From DASXRA01 sp036502575 (GTDB lineage Bacteria; Actinomycetota; Actinomycetes; Mycobacteriales; Jatrophihabitantaceae), in NCBI GenBank assembly GCA_036502575.1, contig DASXYL010000081.1, positions 50,613 to 114,612 of the forward strand: a stretch of 64,000 nucleotides of DNA. The letters are read 5' to 3'. Positions 7,361 through 15,581 of this stretch are shown here, in pieces (positions within the stretch are counted from its first letter, which is position 1; each line of letters opens with the position of its first letter). The position numbers and the translations under genes are program-made. The notes beneath the pieces were generated by a model that saw nothing but the letters and a program-made list of their open reading frames with translations, did no database searches and was not told the origin of the DNA.

Positions 7361-8581
7361 GTGCCCTCCGCGTTGCCTGCCGGCGGTCCGGCGCCCCGTG
7401 ACGGCCGCTTGCCGCACTCGGCGCTGGACGAGCTGCCCGATCGGCCGTTCGGCGTGTACGTCCACGTGCCGTTCTGCACGGCCCGCTGCGGGTATTGCGA
7501 CTTCAACACCTACACCGCCTCCGAGCTCGGGCCGAGCGTGAGCCGGGGCGGCTACGCCGACACGGTCCTCCTGGAGCTGCGCCTGGCCCGCGACGTGCTG
7601 CGCCGCGGGGTGCCGCCGGTGTCGACGATCTTCTTCGGCGGCGGTACGCCGACGTTGCTGCCGGCCGAGCACCTGGAGGTGATCGTCCGCGAGATCGGTG
7701 ACCTGTTCGGCATCGCCCCGGGCGTCGAGATCACCACCGAGGCCAATCCCGAGTCGGTGACACCGGCCTACTTCGACCGGCTGCGGGCCGCCGGCTTCAC
7801 CCGGGTGTCGATCGGGATGCAATCGGCGGTGCCGCGTGTCCTCGAGGTGCTCGACCGCCAGCATCGTCCGGGACGCCCCGAGCAGGCCGTCGCCGAGGCA
7901 CACGCCGCCGGCTTCGAGCACGTCAACCTCGACCTGATCTACGGCGCCCCGTACGAGACCGAGGCCGACTGGCAGGCGTCGCTCGACGCTGCGGTCGCCG
8001 CGGGTTCGGATCACGTCAGCGCGTACGCCCTGGTGGTCGAGCAGGGCACGGCCCTGGCCCGGCAGGTGGCCCAGGGCGTCGTGCCAGCGCCCGACGACGA
8101 CGTGCTGGCCGACCGCTACGCGCAGGCCGAGGAGACGCTGTCCAAGTCCGGATTCGAGTGGTACGAGGTCTCGAACTGGGCCCGGTCGCCGGCGGCACGC
8201 TGCCTGCATAACGAGCTGTACTGGCGCGACGCGAACTGGTGGGGCGTCGGCCCCGGCGCGCACAGCCACGTCGGTGGCGTGCGCTGGTGGAACGTCAAGC
8301 ACCCGGTCCGTTACAGCACGCTGCTGGAGTCGGGGGCCAGCCCCGCGGCCGGGCGGGAGGTGCTCGACGAGAAGGCTCGGCTGACCGAACGGATCATGCT
8401 CGGCATCCGGCTACGGGAGGGGCTCTCGATGCTGGACGTGCCCCGCGAGGCGCACGCCAAGGTGCCGCAGCTGGTCGGGTGGGGGCTGGCCGACCCCGAC
8501 GCGTTCCAGGCCGGCCGCGTCGTGCTGACCCTCCGGGGCCGGCTGCTCGCCGACGCGGTGGTGCGCGACCTCGTCCCGTGA
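7361..8581 (+). CDS. hemW: Radical SAM heme chaperone HemW (oxygen-independent coproporphyrinogen oxidase-like)
   Basis: The product is 406 aa. The radical SAM cluster is C39-x3-C43-x2-C46 (FCTARCGYC), followed by FFGGGTPTLL and SIGMQS, typical of the HemN/HemW family. HemW proteins bind heme and deliver it to respiratory enzymes. True HemN carries a longer N terminus and a CxxxCxxCxC motif, which is not seen here, so HemW is preferred. The start GTG 7361 gives the usual short N terminus. It lies upstream of hrcA, an arrangement common in Gram-positive bacteria, with a minus-strand gene between them. Confidence 0.88.
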   Translation: MPSALPAGGPAPRDGRLPHSALDELPDRPFGVYVHVPFCTARCGYCDFNTYTASELGPSVSRGGYADTVLLELRLARDVLRRGVPPVSTIFFGGGTPTLLPAEHLEVIVREIGDLFGIAPGVEITTEANPESVTPAYFDRLRAAGFTRVSIGMQSAVPRVLEVLDRQHRPGRPEQAVAEAHAAGFEHVNLDLIYGAPYETEADWQASLDAAVAAGSDHVSAYALVVEQGTALARQVAQGVVPAPDDDVLADRYAQAEETLSKSGFEWYEVSNWARSPAARCLHNELYWRDANWWGVGPGAHSHVGGVRWWNVKHPVRYSTLLESGASPAAGREVLDEKARLTERIMLGIRLREGLSMLDVPREAHAKVPQLVGWGLADPDAFQAGRVVLTLRGRLLADAVVRDLVP

Positions 8582-8589
8582 GCGTCGTG

Positions 8590-8910
8590 CTATTCGGCGG
8601 GCCGGGTGGGGCTGAGCTGGTCCAGGTCGAGCACCCGCACGTGCAGGATGGTGCGCTGCTGCAGGGCGGCGCGCAGCGCCCGGTGCAGGCCGTCCTCGAG
8701 GTAGATGTCACCCTGCCATTGCACGGCGTGCGGGAACAGATCGCCGAAGAAGGTGGAGTCCTCGTCGAGCAGTTTGTCCAGCGCCAGCTCGCGCTTGGTG
8801 GTGATGAGTTGATCGAGGCGGACCGAGCGTGGCGGCACGGTGGCCCAGTCGCGGGCGGACAGTCCGTGATCCGGATACGGACGCCCGCTACTTACCGCCT
8901 TAAAGATCAC
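8590..8910 (-). CDS. Conserved small actinobacterial protein next to hrcA
   Basis: The product is 106 aa beginning at GTG 8910. The sequence PYPDHGLSARDW...IRLDQL-type N terminus, LDKLLDEDSTFFGDLFPHAVQW and YLEDGLHRALRAAL matches, from memory, a small conserved protein found beside hrcA in mycobacteria. The YLEDGLHRA segment recalls ParB/Srx-type regulators, but no function is established. It is convergent with hemW and divergent from hrcA, so its promoter region is the 118 bp before hrcA. Confidence 0.7.
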   Translation of the reverse strand: MIFKAVSSGRPYPDHGLSARDWATVPPRSVRLDQLITTKRELALDKLLDEDSTFFGDLFPHAVQWQGDIYLEDGLHRALRAALQQRTILHVRVLDLDQLSPTRPAE

Positions 8911-9028
8911 CGAAGATCACTGTCCCCGCCCACATACATTTGCGACACATCATCGTGCGCCTGGCAGCGTATCGTGCTGAACCCCGTCCCCAGCTCTTAT
9001 CCTGGGGGGTGGCCTTTCGGAGGGTGGA

Positions 9029-10048
9029 GTGAACGTCGACGAACGCAAGCTCGAGGTGCTGCGCGCCATCGTCGAGGACTTCATCGCCACCAGCGAGCCC
9101 GTCGGCAGCAAAGCACTCGCGGATCGGCACCACCTGGGGGTCTCGCCGGCGACGATCCGCAATGACATGGCGGCGCTGGAGGAGGAGGGGCTGATCGCCC
9201 AGCCGCACACCAGCGCGGGTCGTATCCCGACCGACGCCGGCTACCGCGTCTTCGTCGACCAGCTGACCTCGCTCAAGCCGCTCTCGGCCGCCGAGCGGCG
9301 GGCCATCGAGACGTTCCTCGAGAATGCCGTCGATCTCGACGACGTGCTGCAGCGGGCCGTGCGCAGCCTCGCCCAGCTGACCCGCAACGTCGCGGTCGTC
9401 CAGTACCCGTCGTTGTCGCGCAGCCGGGTGCGGCACCTCGAACTGGTGGCGCTGAGCCCGTCCCGGCTGATGCTGGTGCTCATCACCGACACCGGACGCA
9501 TCGAGCAGCGCATCGTCGAACTGCCCGCCTCGGTGAGCGAGGAGGCAGTCGCCGAGTTGCGGTCCACCCTGAACAACCGGCTGCGCGAGCGGCTGCTCTC
9601 CGAGGCGCCGCAGATCGTCAGTGACCTGCCCCAGTCGGTGACCCCGGAGCTGCGCGGGCTGGTCATCACGCTGACGTCCGTGCTGCTCGAGACGCTGGTC
9701 GAGCGGCACAGCGACCGCATCGTCCTCGGCGGCACCGCCAACCTGACCCAGCACGCGCTGGACTTCCCGGCGATCCGTCCGGTCCTGGAGGCGCTGGAGG
9801 AGCAGGTCGTGCTGCTGCGGCTGCTCGACCAGTCGGTGCACTCCAGCCAGATCGTGGTGCGCATCGGCAACGAGAACCTGCACGAGGGCCTGCAGTCGAC
9901 CTCGGTCGTGACCAGTGGCTACGGCGTCGGCGGATCGGCGCTGGGCGCGGTCGGCGTGCTCGGCCCGCGGCGCATGGACTACGCACACACCATGGCCCGG
10001 GTGGCCGCGGTGGCCCGCTACGTCGGCGACCTCATCGCCGACGCCTAG
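9029..10048 (+). CDS. hrcA: Heat-inducible transcription repressor HrcA
   Basis: The product is 339 aa. An N-terminal winged helix (residues about 1-75: LEVLRAIVEDFIATSEPVGSK, VSPATIRNDMAALEEEGLI) is followed by the HrcA dimerisation domain with the GTANLTQHALDF segment. HrcA binds CIRCE elements and represses chaperone genes; its folding is monitored by GroEL. The start is GTG 9029 behind a GGAGGG ribosome site. Immediately downstream are dnaJ and rsmE. No CIRCE copy was seen in front of hrcA itself, but a degenerate copy lies before dnaJ. Confidence 0.95.
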   Translation: MNVDERKLEVLRAIVEDFIATSEPVGSKALADRHHLGVSPATIRNDMAALEEEGLIAQPHTSAGRIPTDAGYRVFVDQLTSLKPLSAAERRAIETFLENAVDLDDVLQRAVRSLAQLTRNVAVVQYPSLSRSRVRHLELVALSPSRLMLVLITDTGRIEQRIVELPASVSEEAVAELRSTLNNRLRERLLSEAPQIVSDLPQSVTPELRGLVITLTSVLLETLVERHSDRIVLGGTANLTQHALDFPAIRPVLEALEEQVVLLRLLDQSVHSSQIVVRIGNENLHEGLQSTSVVTSGYGVGGSALGAVGVLGPRRMDYAHTMARVAAVARYVGDLIADA

Positions 10049-10066
10049 CGCGCAGCTTCCGTACAC

Positions 10067-10093
10067 TTGGCACTCGACACCCGCGATTGCCAG
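10067..10093. promoter_or_regulatory. CIRCE-like HrcA operator between hrcA and dnaJ
   Basis: TTGGCACTC-N9-GATTGCCAG matches the inverted repeat logic of CIRCE (TTAGCACTC-N9-GAGTGCTAA) with correct 9-nt spacing; seven of nine right-arm bases match the complement of the left arm. A TACACT box at 10062-10067 abuts it and could be the -10 of a dnaJ promoter. Location next to hrcA supports HrcA control, but this is inference. Confidence 0.55.
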
Positions 10094-10119
10094 CACATTG
10101 ACGATTGAAGGAACTGCCC

Positions 10120-11268
10120 GTGGCCGAGACCGTCCGCGACTACTACGCGCTGCTCGGCGTACGCCGAGACGCCACGGGCGAGGAGATCAAGCGGGCCTAC
10201 CGCAAACTGGCCCGCGAACTGCACCCCGACGTCAACCCTGACCCGGCCGAGCAGGAGCGGTTCAAGGAGGTCACCGCTGCCTATGAGGTGCTCTCCGACC
10301 CCGAGAAGCGGCGCATCGTCGACCTCGGCGGTGACCCGCTCGCCCCGGGCGGCGGCCAGGGCAGCGCGAGCAACCCGTTCGCCGGATTCGGCGGATTCGG
10401 GGACGTGTTCGAGGCGTTCTTCGGCGGTGCCGGAGCGGGCGCAGGCCGGGGTCCACGCAGCCGGGTACGGGCCGGCGCCGACGCGCTCCTGCGGGTGGAC
10501 CTCACCCTGGCCGAGGCGGCCTTCGGCGTACGCCGCGAGATCACCGTCGAGACGGCCATCGTCTGCCAGACCTGCCAAGGCAACGGCTGCGCACCGGGCA
10601 CGTCGCCGCGCACCTGCCAGACCTGCGACGGTGTCGGCGAGATCCAGTCGGTGCAGCGCTCCTTCCTCGGCCAGGTCATGACCACCCGCGCCTGCCACGC
10701 CTGCGGTGGCACCGGCCAGCAGATCCCCTCGCCGTGCCCGACGTGCGGCGCCGAGGGACGCGTCCGGGCCCGACGCACGATCACCGTCGACGTCCCGGCC
10801 GGCATCGAGGACGGCATGCGGATTCGCCTGTCCGGCCAGGGCGAGGTAGGCCCCGGGGGCGGACCCGCCGGCGACCTGTACATCGAGGTGGCCGAACAGC
10901 AGCACGAGACCTTCACCCGCGACGGCGCCGACCTACACTGCCGGATCACCCTGCCGATGACCGCCGCGGCGCTCGGCACCGATCTGGTTCTGCCGACCCT
11001 GGAGGACGGTGAGGAGAAGCTCGACATCCGCGCCGGCACCCAGAACGGGGCCATCCTGACCCTGCGCGGCAAGGGCGTCCCCCGGCTGCGCAGCAGTGCG
11101 CGCGGTGACCTGCACGTCCACGTCGAGGTGCAGACGCCGACCCGGCTGGACGAAGCGCAGGAGAACCTGCTGCGCGAGCTCGCGGCGCTGCGCGCCGAGG
11201 AAGTGTCGGTCACCAGCACCCGGGCCGGCCTGTTCAGCAAGGTGCGGGACGCCTTCGGCAATCGATGA
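10120..11268 (+). CDS. dnaJ: Chaperone protein DnaJ
   Basis: The product is 382 aa. The J-domain has HPD at 35-37, followed by a Gly/Phe-rich stretch (about 75-115), a zinc-finger domain with four CxxCxGxG-like repeats (CQTCQGNG, CQTCDGVG, CHACGGTG, CPTCGAEG; the last lacks the middle glycine), and the C-terminal substrate domains. DnaJ stimulates DnaK ATPase and presents unfolded protein. The start GTG 10120 is preferred over the upstream TTG 10105 because GAAGGA at 10107-10112 fits as ribosome site and the family begins AETVRDYYALLGV. The gene-neighbourhood type (hrcA-dnaJ-rsmE) matches DnaJ2 of actinobacteria. Confidence 0.95.
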   Translation: MAETVRDYYALLGVRRDATGEEIKRAYRKLARELHPDVNPDPAEQERFKEVTAAYEVLSDPEKRRIVDLGGDPLAPGGGQGSASNPFAGFGGFGDVFEAFFGGAGAGAGRGPRSRVRAGADALLRVDLTLAEAAFGVRREITVETAIVCQTCQGNGCAPGTSPRTCQTCDGVGEIQSVQRSFLGQVMTTRACHACGGTGQQIPSPCPTCGAEGRVRARRTITVDVPAGIEDGMRIRLSGQGEVGPGGGPAGDLYIEVAEQQHETFTRDGADLHCRITLPMTAAALGTDLVLPTLEDGEEKLDIRAGTQNGAILTLRGKGVPRLRSSARGDLHVHVEVQTPTRLDEAQENLLRELAALRAEEVSVTSTRAGLFSKVRDAFGNR

Positions 11269-11987
11269 CGGCGGCCCTGTTCCTCGTCGATGCGCTGCCA
11301 CCCGGCGATGTCATCGTGCTCGACGGAGCCGAGGGCCGGCACGCCGCCCGGGTGAAGCGGATCAGCGCCGGCGAGGCTGTGCTGATCAGTGACGGCCGCG
11401 GTTCGGTCGCCCACTGTGTGGTCGATACCGTCGCGTCGGATCAACTGACGCTGCGCGTGCTGGAACGGCGTACGGTGCCCGAACCCGACCCGCGGGTGGT
11501 GGTCGTCCAGGCGCTGCCGAAGGGCGAGCGGGCCGAGCTCGCGGTTGAGCTGCTCACCGAGCTGGGTGTGGACGAGATCGTGCCCTGGGCGGCGTCGCGC
11601 TCGATCGCGCACTGGTCGGGTGAGCGCGGGGCGAAGGCACTGGCCAAGTGGCGGCGCGTCGCGGCCGAGGCAGCCAAGCAGAGTCGGCGGGACCGGGTGC
11701 CGGTCGTGAGCGAGCTGGCCAGCACCGTCGATGTCGCCGGACGCCTGGACAAGGCCGATGCGGCCTTCGTCCTGCACGAGGCCGCGGCCGAATCGCTCAC
11801 CGCCGCGGCGCTGCCCGACCGCGGCGAGGTCGTGCTGGTCGTGGGCCCGGAGGGGGGCGTGTCCGACGACGAGCTCGACGCGTTCGCCGCTGCTCGGGCG
11901 GTGCGCCTGGGCGATCCGGTGCTGCGCACCTCGACCGCCGGCGCCGCGGCCGTGGCTGCCCTGTCGGTGCGGCTGAAGCGTTGGTGA
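11265..11987 (+). CDS. rsmE: 16S rRNA (uracil1498-N3)-methyltransferase RsmE
   Basis: The product is 240 aa with an N-terminal PUA-like RNA-binding region and a SPOUT methyltransferase domain. The knot signatures are present: VLVVGPEGGVSDDEL near 190 and GDPVLRTSTAGAAAVAAL near the C terminus. The enzyme methylates U1498 of 16S rRNA with S-adenosylmethionine. Its ATG overlaps the dnaJ stop by 4 bp, so it is translated with dnaJ, an arrangement widely conserved in actinobacteria. Confidence 0.93.
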   Translation: MTAALFLVDALPPGDVIVLDGAEGRHAARVKRISAGEAVLISDGRGSVAHCVVDTVASDQLTLRVLERRTVPEPDPRVVVVQALPKGERAELAVELLTELGVDEIVPWAASRSIAHWSGERGAKALAKWRRVAAEAAKQSRRDRVPVVSELASTVDVAGRLDKADAAFVLHEAAAESLTAAALPDRGEVVLVVGPEGGVSDDELDAFAAARAVRLGDPVLRTSTAGAAAVAALSVRLKRW

Positions 11988-11991
11988 GCGG

Positions 11992-12591
11992 CTAGCCCTT
12001 GCCCGGCATCGGGGTGAGGCTGGCCAGGGGTGGACCGACTGGGGCCGACGTGGCCGGCGGTATCGCGACCGTGGCCCCGGGAATGCGCGGCGGCGTGGAC
12101 GTCTCCGTCGGAGGGACCGGGAGAGTGACGGCCGTGCACTCGATGGGTGCCGTCGTGGGTGCGCCCCGACTCGGGGTGGTGGGCGCCGTGCTGGCGCGTG
12201 GCGGCGTCCCGGGCGCCGATGACACCACACAGGTCGGCGGCGGTCCGACCGCGTTCGGAGGCGAAGGGGCCACGCTTGTCGGCGTGCCCGTGGTCGCCGG
12301 CCGCGGCGGGGCCACCCGGCTCGGCGTCGTCGCGGTAGGCCCGCCTCCGGGATGCACGGGCTTGGCCGAGGGCTGCAGGGCGGCCGCGCCGGCGACACCG
12401 CCGACGACAGCGGCCACGGCGCCAGAGGCGAGCAACGGCATCGTCCACCGCGAGTGCAGCAGCCGGTGTCGCGACGACGCGCTGACCGCCTCGGCGATCA
12501 TGTGCTGGGCCAGGCCCGGGTCGTAGGGCACGAGGGTGCCGTGCAGTTCCCGGTGCAGGTCGCGGGCGATGTCATCGTCTGGGTGGCTCAT
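11992..12591 (-). CDS. Single-pass membrane protein with Pro/Thr-rich exported domain; partner of the SigE-type sigma factor
   Basis: The product is 199 aa. About 45 cytoplasmic residues (HPDDDIARDLHRELHGTLVPYDPGL) precede one membrane helix (about 50-70: PLLASGAVAAVVGGVAGAAAL), then a long Pro/Thr/Ser-rich tail. This layout is typical of membrane proteins encoded after SigE-family ECF sigma genes. The cytoplasmic part could bind the sigma factor, but no zinc anti-sigma motif (HxxxCxxC) is present. It has its own GGAGGGG ribosome site and follows the truncated sigma gene by 28 bp. Confidence 0.6.
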   Translation of the reverse strand: MSHPDDDIARDLHRELHGTLVPYDPGLAQHMIAEAVSASSRHRLLHSRWTMPLLASGAVAAVVGGVAGAAALQPSAKPVHPGGGPTATTPSRVAPPRPATTGTPTSVAPSPPNAVGPPPTCVVSSAPGTPPRASTAPTTPSRGAPTTAPIECTAVTLPVPPTETSTPPRIPGATVAIPPATSAPVGPPLASLTPMPGKG

Positions 12592-12619
12592 CGTGGATTC
12601 CCCTCCGGGTGGCTCAGGA

Positions 12620-13009
12620 CTAGAGATCGCACAGATAGCGCAGGACCAACACGGATCGCTGTCGATGCGGCAGGTCGCGCAGGAGCGGGACCAGCGTCAG
12701 TCGATCGTCGACCACGCTCGTGCCCCGGTCGACGGCGCCGGCCTCGGGCGGCTCGGCGAGGATCAGCTCGCCGCCGCGGTGCCGGCGCCACCGACTGATG
12801 TGCGCATTCGTGATCGACCGGCGCAGGTACGCCAACGCCTCGCCCTCGCGGATCTTGTGCCAGCGGCCATAGGTACTGGTGAGCGCGGTCTGGACGAGGT
12901 CCTCCGCCTCGTGCCGGGACCCGCTGACCGCCACGGCGATCGTCATCAGCTGCGTCCAGTGCGCCTGGACGAAGCTGGTGAACTCCGCCTGCCTCTCGGC
13001 CTCGGTCAT
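12620..13009 (-). CDS. SigE-family ECF sigma factor truncated before region 4 helix-turn-helix
   Basis: The product is 129 aa. Residues about 8-75 are sigma region 2 of the SigE ECF subfamily (FTSFVQAHWTQLMTIAVAV, EAEDLVQTALTSTYGRW). The start of region 4 is present (LLRDLPHRQRSVLVLRYLCDL), but a TAG stop cuts the protein where the family continues with the DNA-reading helix-turn-helix; relatives are about 165-175 aa. No remnant of the missing segment fits in the 28 bp before the next gene. The ribosome site GAGGGG before ATG 13009 is intact. It could compete for RNA polymerase core, recognise only a -10 element, or be dead. Confidence 0.75.
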   Translation of the reverse strand: MTEAERQAEFTSFVQAHWTQLMTIAVAVSGSRHEAEDLVQTALTSTYGRWHKIREGEALAYLRRSITNAHISRWRRHRGGELILAEPPEAGAVDRGTSVVDDRLTLVPLLRDLPHRQRSVLVLRYLCDL

Positions 13010-13146
13010 CCGGTCCCCTCTCCGCGCGTGGTCATGGACTAGTACGCGCCGGGAGCGGAATCTGTTGCACGGGTCGATTCGGGGATACGTTCGGGACCAC
13101 TCCGATGTTGTTGCCACGGGGGGTCCATCACGAGAAGGAGCAAACC

Positions 13147-13977
13147 ATGCCGTACGTGAACGTCGGTCAGGAGAATTCGGCCCCGATCGACATCTACTAC
13201 GAGGACCACGGTTCGGGCGCACCGATCGTGCTCATCCACGGCTACCCGCTCAACGGTCACTCGTGGGAGCGGCAGGAGGCGGTGCTGCTGGCCGCCGGCC
13301 ACCGTGTCATCACCTACGACCGCCGTGGCTTCGGCGCGTCCAGCCAGCCGGTCACCGGCTATGACTACGACACCTTCGCCGCCGACCTCAACGCCCTGCT
13401 CACCCACCTGGACCTGCACGACATCGTGCTCGCCGGCTTCTCGATGGGCACCGGCGAGGTCACCCGCTACCTCGGCACCTACGGTTCGGGACGAGTGCGC
13501 AAGGCCGCCCTGTTCGGAGCGATCCCGCCGTTCCTGCTCAAGACCGACGACAACCCCGAGGGCGTGGACGGGAGCGTCTTCGACGGCATCAAGGCCGCGA
13601 TCGTCGCCGACCGCTACGCCTACTTCAAGGACTTCTTCGACAACTTCTACAACACCGACACCTACGCCGGCACCCGCATCAGCGACCAGGCCCTGCAGGC
13701 CAGCTTCAATGTCGCGGCCGGCTCGTCGGCCACGGCGACGCTCGCGTGCGTCGACACCTGGCTGACCGACTTCCGGGGTGACCTGCCCAAGATCGACGTG
13801 CCGACCCTGCTCGTGCACGGCGACGCCGACCGGATCCTGCCGATCGACGCCACCGCCCGACGGTTGCCCGCGCTGATCAAGGACCTGACGTTCGTCGAGG
13901 TGCCGGGCGGTCCGCACAACATCGGCTGGACGCACGCGGACGAGGTCAACCGCGCCCTGCTCGACTTCCTGAAATAG
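13147..13977 (+). CDS. Alpha/beta hydrolase, non-heme chloroperoxidase-like
   Basis: The product is 276 aa. HG oxyanion motif at 31-32, nucleophile Ser99 in GFSMGTGE, acid in HGDADRILPI near 223 and histidine in GGPHNIGW near 253 form a full catalytic triad. The sequence resembles the cofactor-free chloroperoxidase/esterase group. Natural substrates are normally esters. The start ATG 13147 follows an AAGGAG site; a longer upstream reading frame lacks one. It is followed 7 bp later by the molybdopterin gene, so it may share its transcript. Confidence 0.83.
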   Translation: MPYVNVGQENSAPIDIYYEDHGSGAPIVLIHGYPLNGHSWERQEAVLLAAGHRVITYDRRGFGASSQPVTGYDYDTFAADLNALLTHLDLHDIVLAGFSMGTGEVTRYLGTYGSGRVRKAALFGAIPPFLLKTDDNPEGVDGSVFDGIKAAIVADRYAYFKDFFDNFYNTDTYAGTRISDQALQASFNVAAGSSATATLACVDTWLTDFRGDLPKIDVPTLLVHGDADRILPIDATARRLPALIKDLTFVEVPGGPHNIGWTHADEVNRALLDFLK

Positions 13978-13984
13978 TGCACGC

Positions 13985-14584
13985 ATGGGCATCGTCACAC
14001 CGGGATTCACCGGACGGCGCCGGGACAGCAGCGCCGACCTGCCGCCCGGGCAGTACCTGACTCGCGACTTCCCGGTGCTGTCCGCCGGGCCGACGCCGAA
14101 GGTGCGGCTCGACGACTGGGAATTCACGATCACGACCGAGACCGGAGAGGCGCACCGTTGGGACTGGGCCGGGCTGCACGCCCTGCCCACCCGGCGGGTC
14201 ACGGTCGACCTGCACTGTGTGACGCGCTGGTCCAAGCTCGGCACGACGTGGGCGGGCGTGTCGCTCGACGACCTGTTCGAGAACGTCGAGACGGCGGCCG
14301 AGTACGCCGTCGTGCACTCCTACGGCGGCTACACGACCAACCTGCCGCTCGAGGATCTGCTCGACGGCCAGGCCTGGATCGCCTACACCTACGACGGCGA
14401 GGACCTCACGCCCGAGCACGGCGGCCCGGCCCGGCTGCTCGTGCCACACCTGTACCTGTGGAAGAGCGCCAAGTGGGTGCGGGGCATCACGCTGGGGTAT
14501 CAGGACGAGCCGGGGTTCTGGGAGAGCCTCGGCTACCACCTCTACGGAGACCCATGGCGCGAGCAGCGGTACTGGGGCGACTGA
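13985..14584 (+). CDS. Sulfite oxidase-like molybdopterin-dependent oxidoreductase
   Basis: The product is 199 aa, a single oxidoreductase molybdopterin-binding domain. Cys78 in VDLHCVTRWSK is the expected thiolate ligand of molybdenum, and GGYTTNLPLEDL, YDGEDLTPEHGGPARLLVPHLYLWKSAKWV are family-typical. No signal peptide is seen, so it is probably cytoplasmic, unlike periplasmic MsrP. The next gene encodes a flavin reductase overlapping by 31 bp, and a DUF6510 protein follows. Together they look like a catalytic subunit, its electron donor and a small zinc protein. Substrate is unknown. Confidence 0.85.
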   Translation: MGIVTPGFTGRRRDSSADLPPGQYLTRDFPVLSAGPTPKVRLDDWEFTITTETGEAHRWDWAGLHALPTRRVTVDLHCVTRWSKLGTTWAGVSLDDLFENVETAAEYAVVHSYGGYTTNLPLEDLLDGQAWIAYTYDGEDLTPEHGGPARLLVPHLYLWKSAKWVRGITLGYQDEPGFWESLGYHLYGDPWREQRYWGD

Positions 14585-15297
14585 CCTGGCGGGTCGCGAC
14601 GGTGGCCGAGGTTCGCGAGGAGACCTCGACCGCGCGGACGCTCGTTCTGGACGTGCCGGGCTGGCCGGGCCACGACGCGGGCCAGCACGTCGACGTCCGG
14701 CTCACCGCTCCGGACGGCTACACCGCCGTCCGCTCGTACTCGATCGCGTCCGTGGCCGACGGCGAGCGCCTCGAGATCACCGTCGAGCAGGTGATGGACG
14801 GCGAGGTGTCGTCCTACCTGGCCGGCGTTGCCTCGGTCGGGGATCCGTTGGAGGTGCGCGGGCCGATCGGCGGCTGGTTCGTGTGGCGGGCGGCCCAGAC
14901 CGAGCCGGTGCAACTCGTGGCCGGCGGCTCGGGCGTTGTGCCGCTGATGGCGATGGTGCGGGCTCGGTCGGCGGCGGGAAGCGGCGTCCCGTTCCGGCTG
15001 CTGTACTCGACCCGGCGGCCCGGGTCGGTGATCTATCGCGACGAGCTGCAGCGTCGGGCATCCGGCGGGCTGCCGCTCGAGTACGCCTACACCCGGGCGG
15101 CGCCGGACGGATGGCCGCGGCCGCCGGGGCGCCTCGACGCGTCGCTGCTGGCTGCGGCCACGTTCGCGCCCGGCGACCGGCCGACCTGTTACGTCTGCGG
15201 CCCGACCCCGTTCGTCGAGGTCGTCGCCGATCTGCTCATCGCGGCCGGCCACGACGCCGGCCGGGTCCGAACCGAACGATTCGGAGGACAGACATGA
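14554..15297 (+). CDS. Ferredoxin-NADP reductase-like FAD oxidoreductase
   Basis: The product is 247 aa. The FAD-binding RSYS motif is at 60-63, the NAD(P)-binding GGSGVVPLMAM near 121-131 and the C-terminal CYVCGPTPFVEVV near 217. These are the landmarks of the FNR family without a 2Fe-2S domain. It would pass electrons from NAD(P)H to the molybdopterin enzyme. Start ATG 14554 lies inside the upstream gene (31 bp overlap); later starts would cut into the first beta strand. Confidence 0.82.
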   Translation: MARAAVLGRLTWRVATVAEVREETSTARTLVLDVPGWPGHDAGQHVDVRLTAPDGYTAVRSYSIASVADGERLEITVEQVMDGEVSSYLAGVASVGDPLEVRGPIGGWFVWRAAQTEPVQLVAGGSGVVPLMAMVRARSAAGSGVPFRLLYSTRRPGSVIYRDELQRRASGGLPLEYAYTRAAPDGWPRPPGRLDASLLAAATFAPGDRPTCYVCGPTPFVEVVADLLIAAGHDAGRVRTERFGGQT

Positions 15298-15581
15298 CCA
15301 CTCTGGACGGCAATACAGCCCTCGACGGCAATGCGGCCGGCGGCGACCTGCGCACCGTGTTCGCGCTCGACGTGACAGCAGCGACCGGTCGGTGCGCCGG
15401 CTGCGGCAACACCGGACCACTCGGGACCGCTGCGCTGTACAACCAGGCCCCAGGTTTGATCTTGCGCTGCCCCCGCTGCGAGGCTGTCCTCGTGCGGCTC
15501 GTGGCCGCGCCCGGGCGCACCTGGCTGGACGTCCGCGGCTTGACCTACCTGCAGTTCGCGACCGGAGAGGACCCCGAGTGA
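15294..15581 (+). CDS. DUF6510 family small zinc-ribbon protein
   Basis: The product is 95 aa with two CxxC pairs (CAGC near 34-37 and CPRC near 59-62) separated by about 22 residues, as in a zinc ribbon. The layout GRCAGCG...GLILRCPRCEAVLVRLV...WLDVRGLTYL matches the actinobacterial DUF6510 family, function unknown. It overlaps the flavin reductase by 4 bp, and its stop overlaps the GTG of the next gene. Conserved linkage to sulfite oxidase-like enzymes suggests an accessory role, by inference. Confidence 0.75.
   Translation: MTTLDGNTALDGNAAGGDLRTVFALDVTAATGRCAGCGNTGPLGTAALYNQAPGLILRCPRCEAVLVRLVAAPGRTWLDVRGLTYLQFATGEDPE

Noticed and set aside
10281..12398. Very long open frame on the minus strand across dnaJ and rsmE
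   Set aside because: It is antisense to clearly recognised genes, has Arg/Pro-rich low-complexity translation and no family pattern. In GC-rich DNA such frames arise by chance.
12600..12620. Frameshift explanation for the short sigma factor
   Set aside because: Only 28 bp separate the stop from the next gene's start, so the missing region 4 cannot be hidden in another frame there.
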